Source of the DNA: Anaerolineaceae bacterium
Lineage (GTDB): Bacteria > Chloroflexota > Anaerolineae > Anaerolineales > Anaerolineaceae
NCBI GenBank assembly: GCA_011620445.1
Contig: WOZB01000110.1
Coordinates: forward strand, 1-5,774
DNA length: 5,774 bases
Reading direction: 5' to 3'
The notes below the pieces were generated by a model. It searched no databases. It was not told where the DNA came from and was given only the letters and a program-made list of their open reading frames with translations. How positions within the stretch are numbered: position 1 is the stretch's first letter; each line of letters starts with the position of its first letter. The position numbers and the translations under genes are program-made. Of this stretch, positions 4,775-5,774 are shown piece by piece.

Positions 4775-5774
4775 ATGAAAATTCAAAAAACTTATACTGA
4801 TGACCATCAGGTCAAAATCACGGCTGAATTTGATGCCGAGTCCTTTGAACAATTTAAGCAACGCGCTGCCCGAAAAATATCCCAGCGCACCCGTATTCCC
4901 GGTTTCCGCCCTGGTAAAGCCCCCTATGGCATGATCTTGCGACAAGTTGGCGAAGCCCAGGTTACATCGCAGGCTATCGAAATGCTGGTGGATGATGCCT
5001 ACCCCAAGATTCTCGAACAGGAAAATATCAAAGCCTACGGTCCGGGTAATCTGGAAAACGTAGTCAGTGAAAACCCTCCAGTTTTTGAGTTTTCCATCCC
5101 TCTGGAACCGGAAGTTGAACTAAAGAATGTTGAAGATCTCAAGAGCGATTACGAACCCGAAGCAGTTTCAGATGATGAGGTCAACAATTTCATTACCTCA
5201 ACACGGCGCAATGCTGCGACAATTGTGCCTCTCGAGAGCCCGGCCGCTGAAGGAAACGTGGTCTACATGACCCTGAGCGGTACTGATACAGAAGCCGAAG
5301 GCGAAGCTGCCCAGGTCATCAAAACCAGCCCTAATCAGGTATTGATCCCCAGCAAAAAAGAACAACCCAAAATGGAATGGCCATTCGAAGGTTTTGCCCG
5401 CTCACTGATCGGCCATAAAGCTGAAGAAACCCTTGAATTTGACCACTCCTTCGATGCCGACTACAACGATAAAGACCTGGCTGGCAAGAAGGTTCATTTC
5501 ACAGTCAAGATTGAGTCCGTCAAGGGACTCGAGCTTCCAGAAATGAATGAGGAATTCCTCCAAACAGTTGGCGGGTTTAAGACCATAGAAGATTTCGAAA
5601 ATTCGGTCCGGGCACGCCTGGAAGCAGAGAAATCCGAGACATACGATGATAAGTATTACCTGGCGCTTGTCGACCAACTGCGTAAGGATGCTGATCTCAA
5701 GTATCCTCCCCAGATGCTGGCGAATGAAGAAGAACAGGTGCTCCATCGCATCGAGCACGACCTCAGCCACCGCC
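4775..5774 (+). CDS. tig: Trigger factor (ribosome-associated chaperone), 3' end cut by window edge
   Basis: The first 333 residues of trigger factor, which binds the ribosome near the exit tunnel and shields nascent chains. The ribosome-docking loop GFRPGKAP (43-50) matches the family signature, with Phe44 and Arg45 at the same numbers as in E. coli. The ribosome-binding domain spans about 1-112. A PPIase-like domain follows at about 155-250, but its first part has drifted: the usual aromatic-GG loop of active FKBP-type domains is replaced by an acidic and then Lys-rich stretch (170-200). Catalytic isomerase activity is therefore doubtful. The helical C-terminal chaperone arms start near 255 and run off the edge. 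Full-length family members are about 430-460 residues, so roughly a quarter is missing. The ATG at 4775 has GAGG 6 bp upstream (4766-4770). Probably co-transcribed with the preceding tRNA-Leu. Confidence 0.96.
   Translation, partial: MKIQKTYTDDHQVKITAEFDAESFEQFKQRAARKISQRTRIPGFRPGKAPYGMILRQVGEAQVTSQAIEMLVDDAYPKILEQENIKAYGPGNLENVVSENPPVFEFSIPLEPEVELKNVEDLKSDYEPEAVSDDEVNNFITSTRRNAATIVPLESPAAEGNVVYMTLSGTDTEAEGEAAQVIKTSPNQVLIPSKKEQPKMEWPFEGFARSLIGHKAEETLEFDHSFDADYNDKDLAGKKVHFTVKIESVKGLELPEMNEEFLQTVGGFKTIEDFENSVRARLEAEKSETYDDKYYLALVDQLRKDADLKYPPQMLANEEEQVLHRIEHDLSHR

Noticed and set aside
5402..5770. Minus-strand ORF of 122 codons
   Set aside because: It is entirely antisense to trigger factor, whose reading frame is certain.

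Overview
The window comes from a bacterial chromosome of moderate GC. It has two parts: a run of minus-strand genes (about 193-4443) and, divergent from it, a plus-strand housekeeping unit (about 4625 to the right edge). The organism is not certain. The tRNA-Leu/trigger factor pair, the metabolic genes and the general style of the proteins would suit an Anaerolineae-type member of Chloroflexota. That is an impression without a diagnostic marker. A diiron lipid hydroxylase implies at least some access to oxygen.

Left edge (1-192): no gene is visible. There is a Fur-box-like palindrome over a possible minus-strand promoter that would serve a gene beyond the left edge. Next comes an unrecognised Trp-rich protein of 140 residues (193-615, minus). 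It has a perfect TATAAT just upstream of its ATG and no Shine-Dalgarno sequence, so its mRNA may be leaderless.

Minus-strand cluster, in transcription order from 4443 down to 698: a class V aminotransferase of the alanine/serine-glyoxylate type; a DHDPS-superfamily aldolase that looks most like 4-hydroxy-2-oxoglutarate aldolase; a possible unannotated 36-codon ORF overlapping the genes on both sides; a fatty-acid hydroxylase of the Scs7/FA2H type; a HemG-like flavodoxin-domain protein; and a VOC (glyoxalase-fold) protein. Gaps are 25 bp, 103 bp (or none if the small ORF is real), 7 bp and a 4-bp ATGA overlap. The first two proteins form a plausible pathway: the aldolase releases glyoxylate plus pyruvate and the aminotransferase turns glyoxylate into glycine. 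The hydroxylase and flavodoxin could be a redox pair, but this is inference.

Right part: a textbook sigma-70 promoter (TTGACC, 17 bp, TATAAT) drives tRNA-Leu(UAG). The gene for trigger factor starts 27 bp after the tRNA with no visible terminator between them, so a tRNA-mRNA dicistronic transcript is likely. Trigger factor is cut by the window edge after 333 codons. I saw no mobile element, CRISPR array or obvious defence system.
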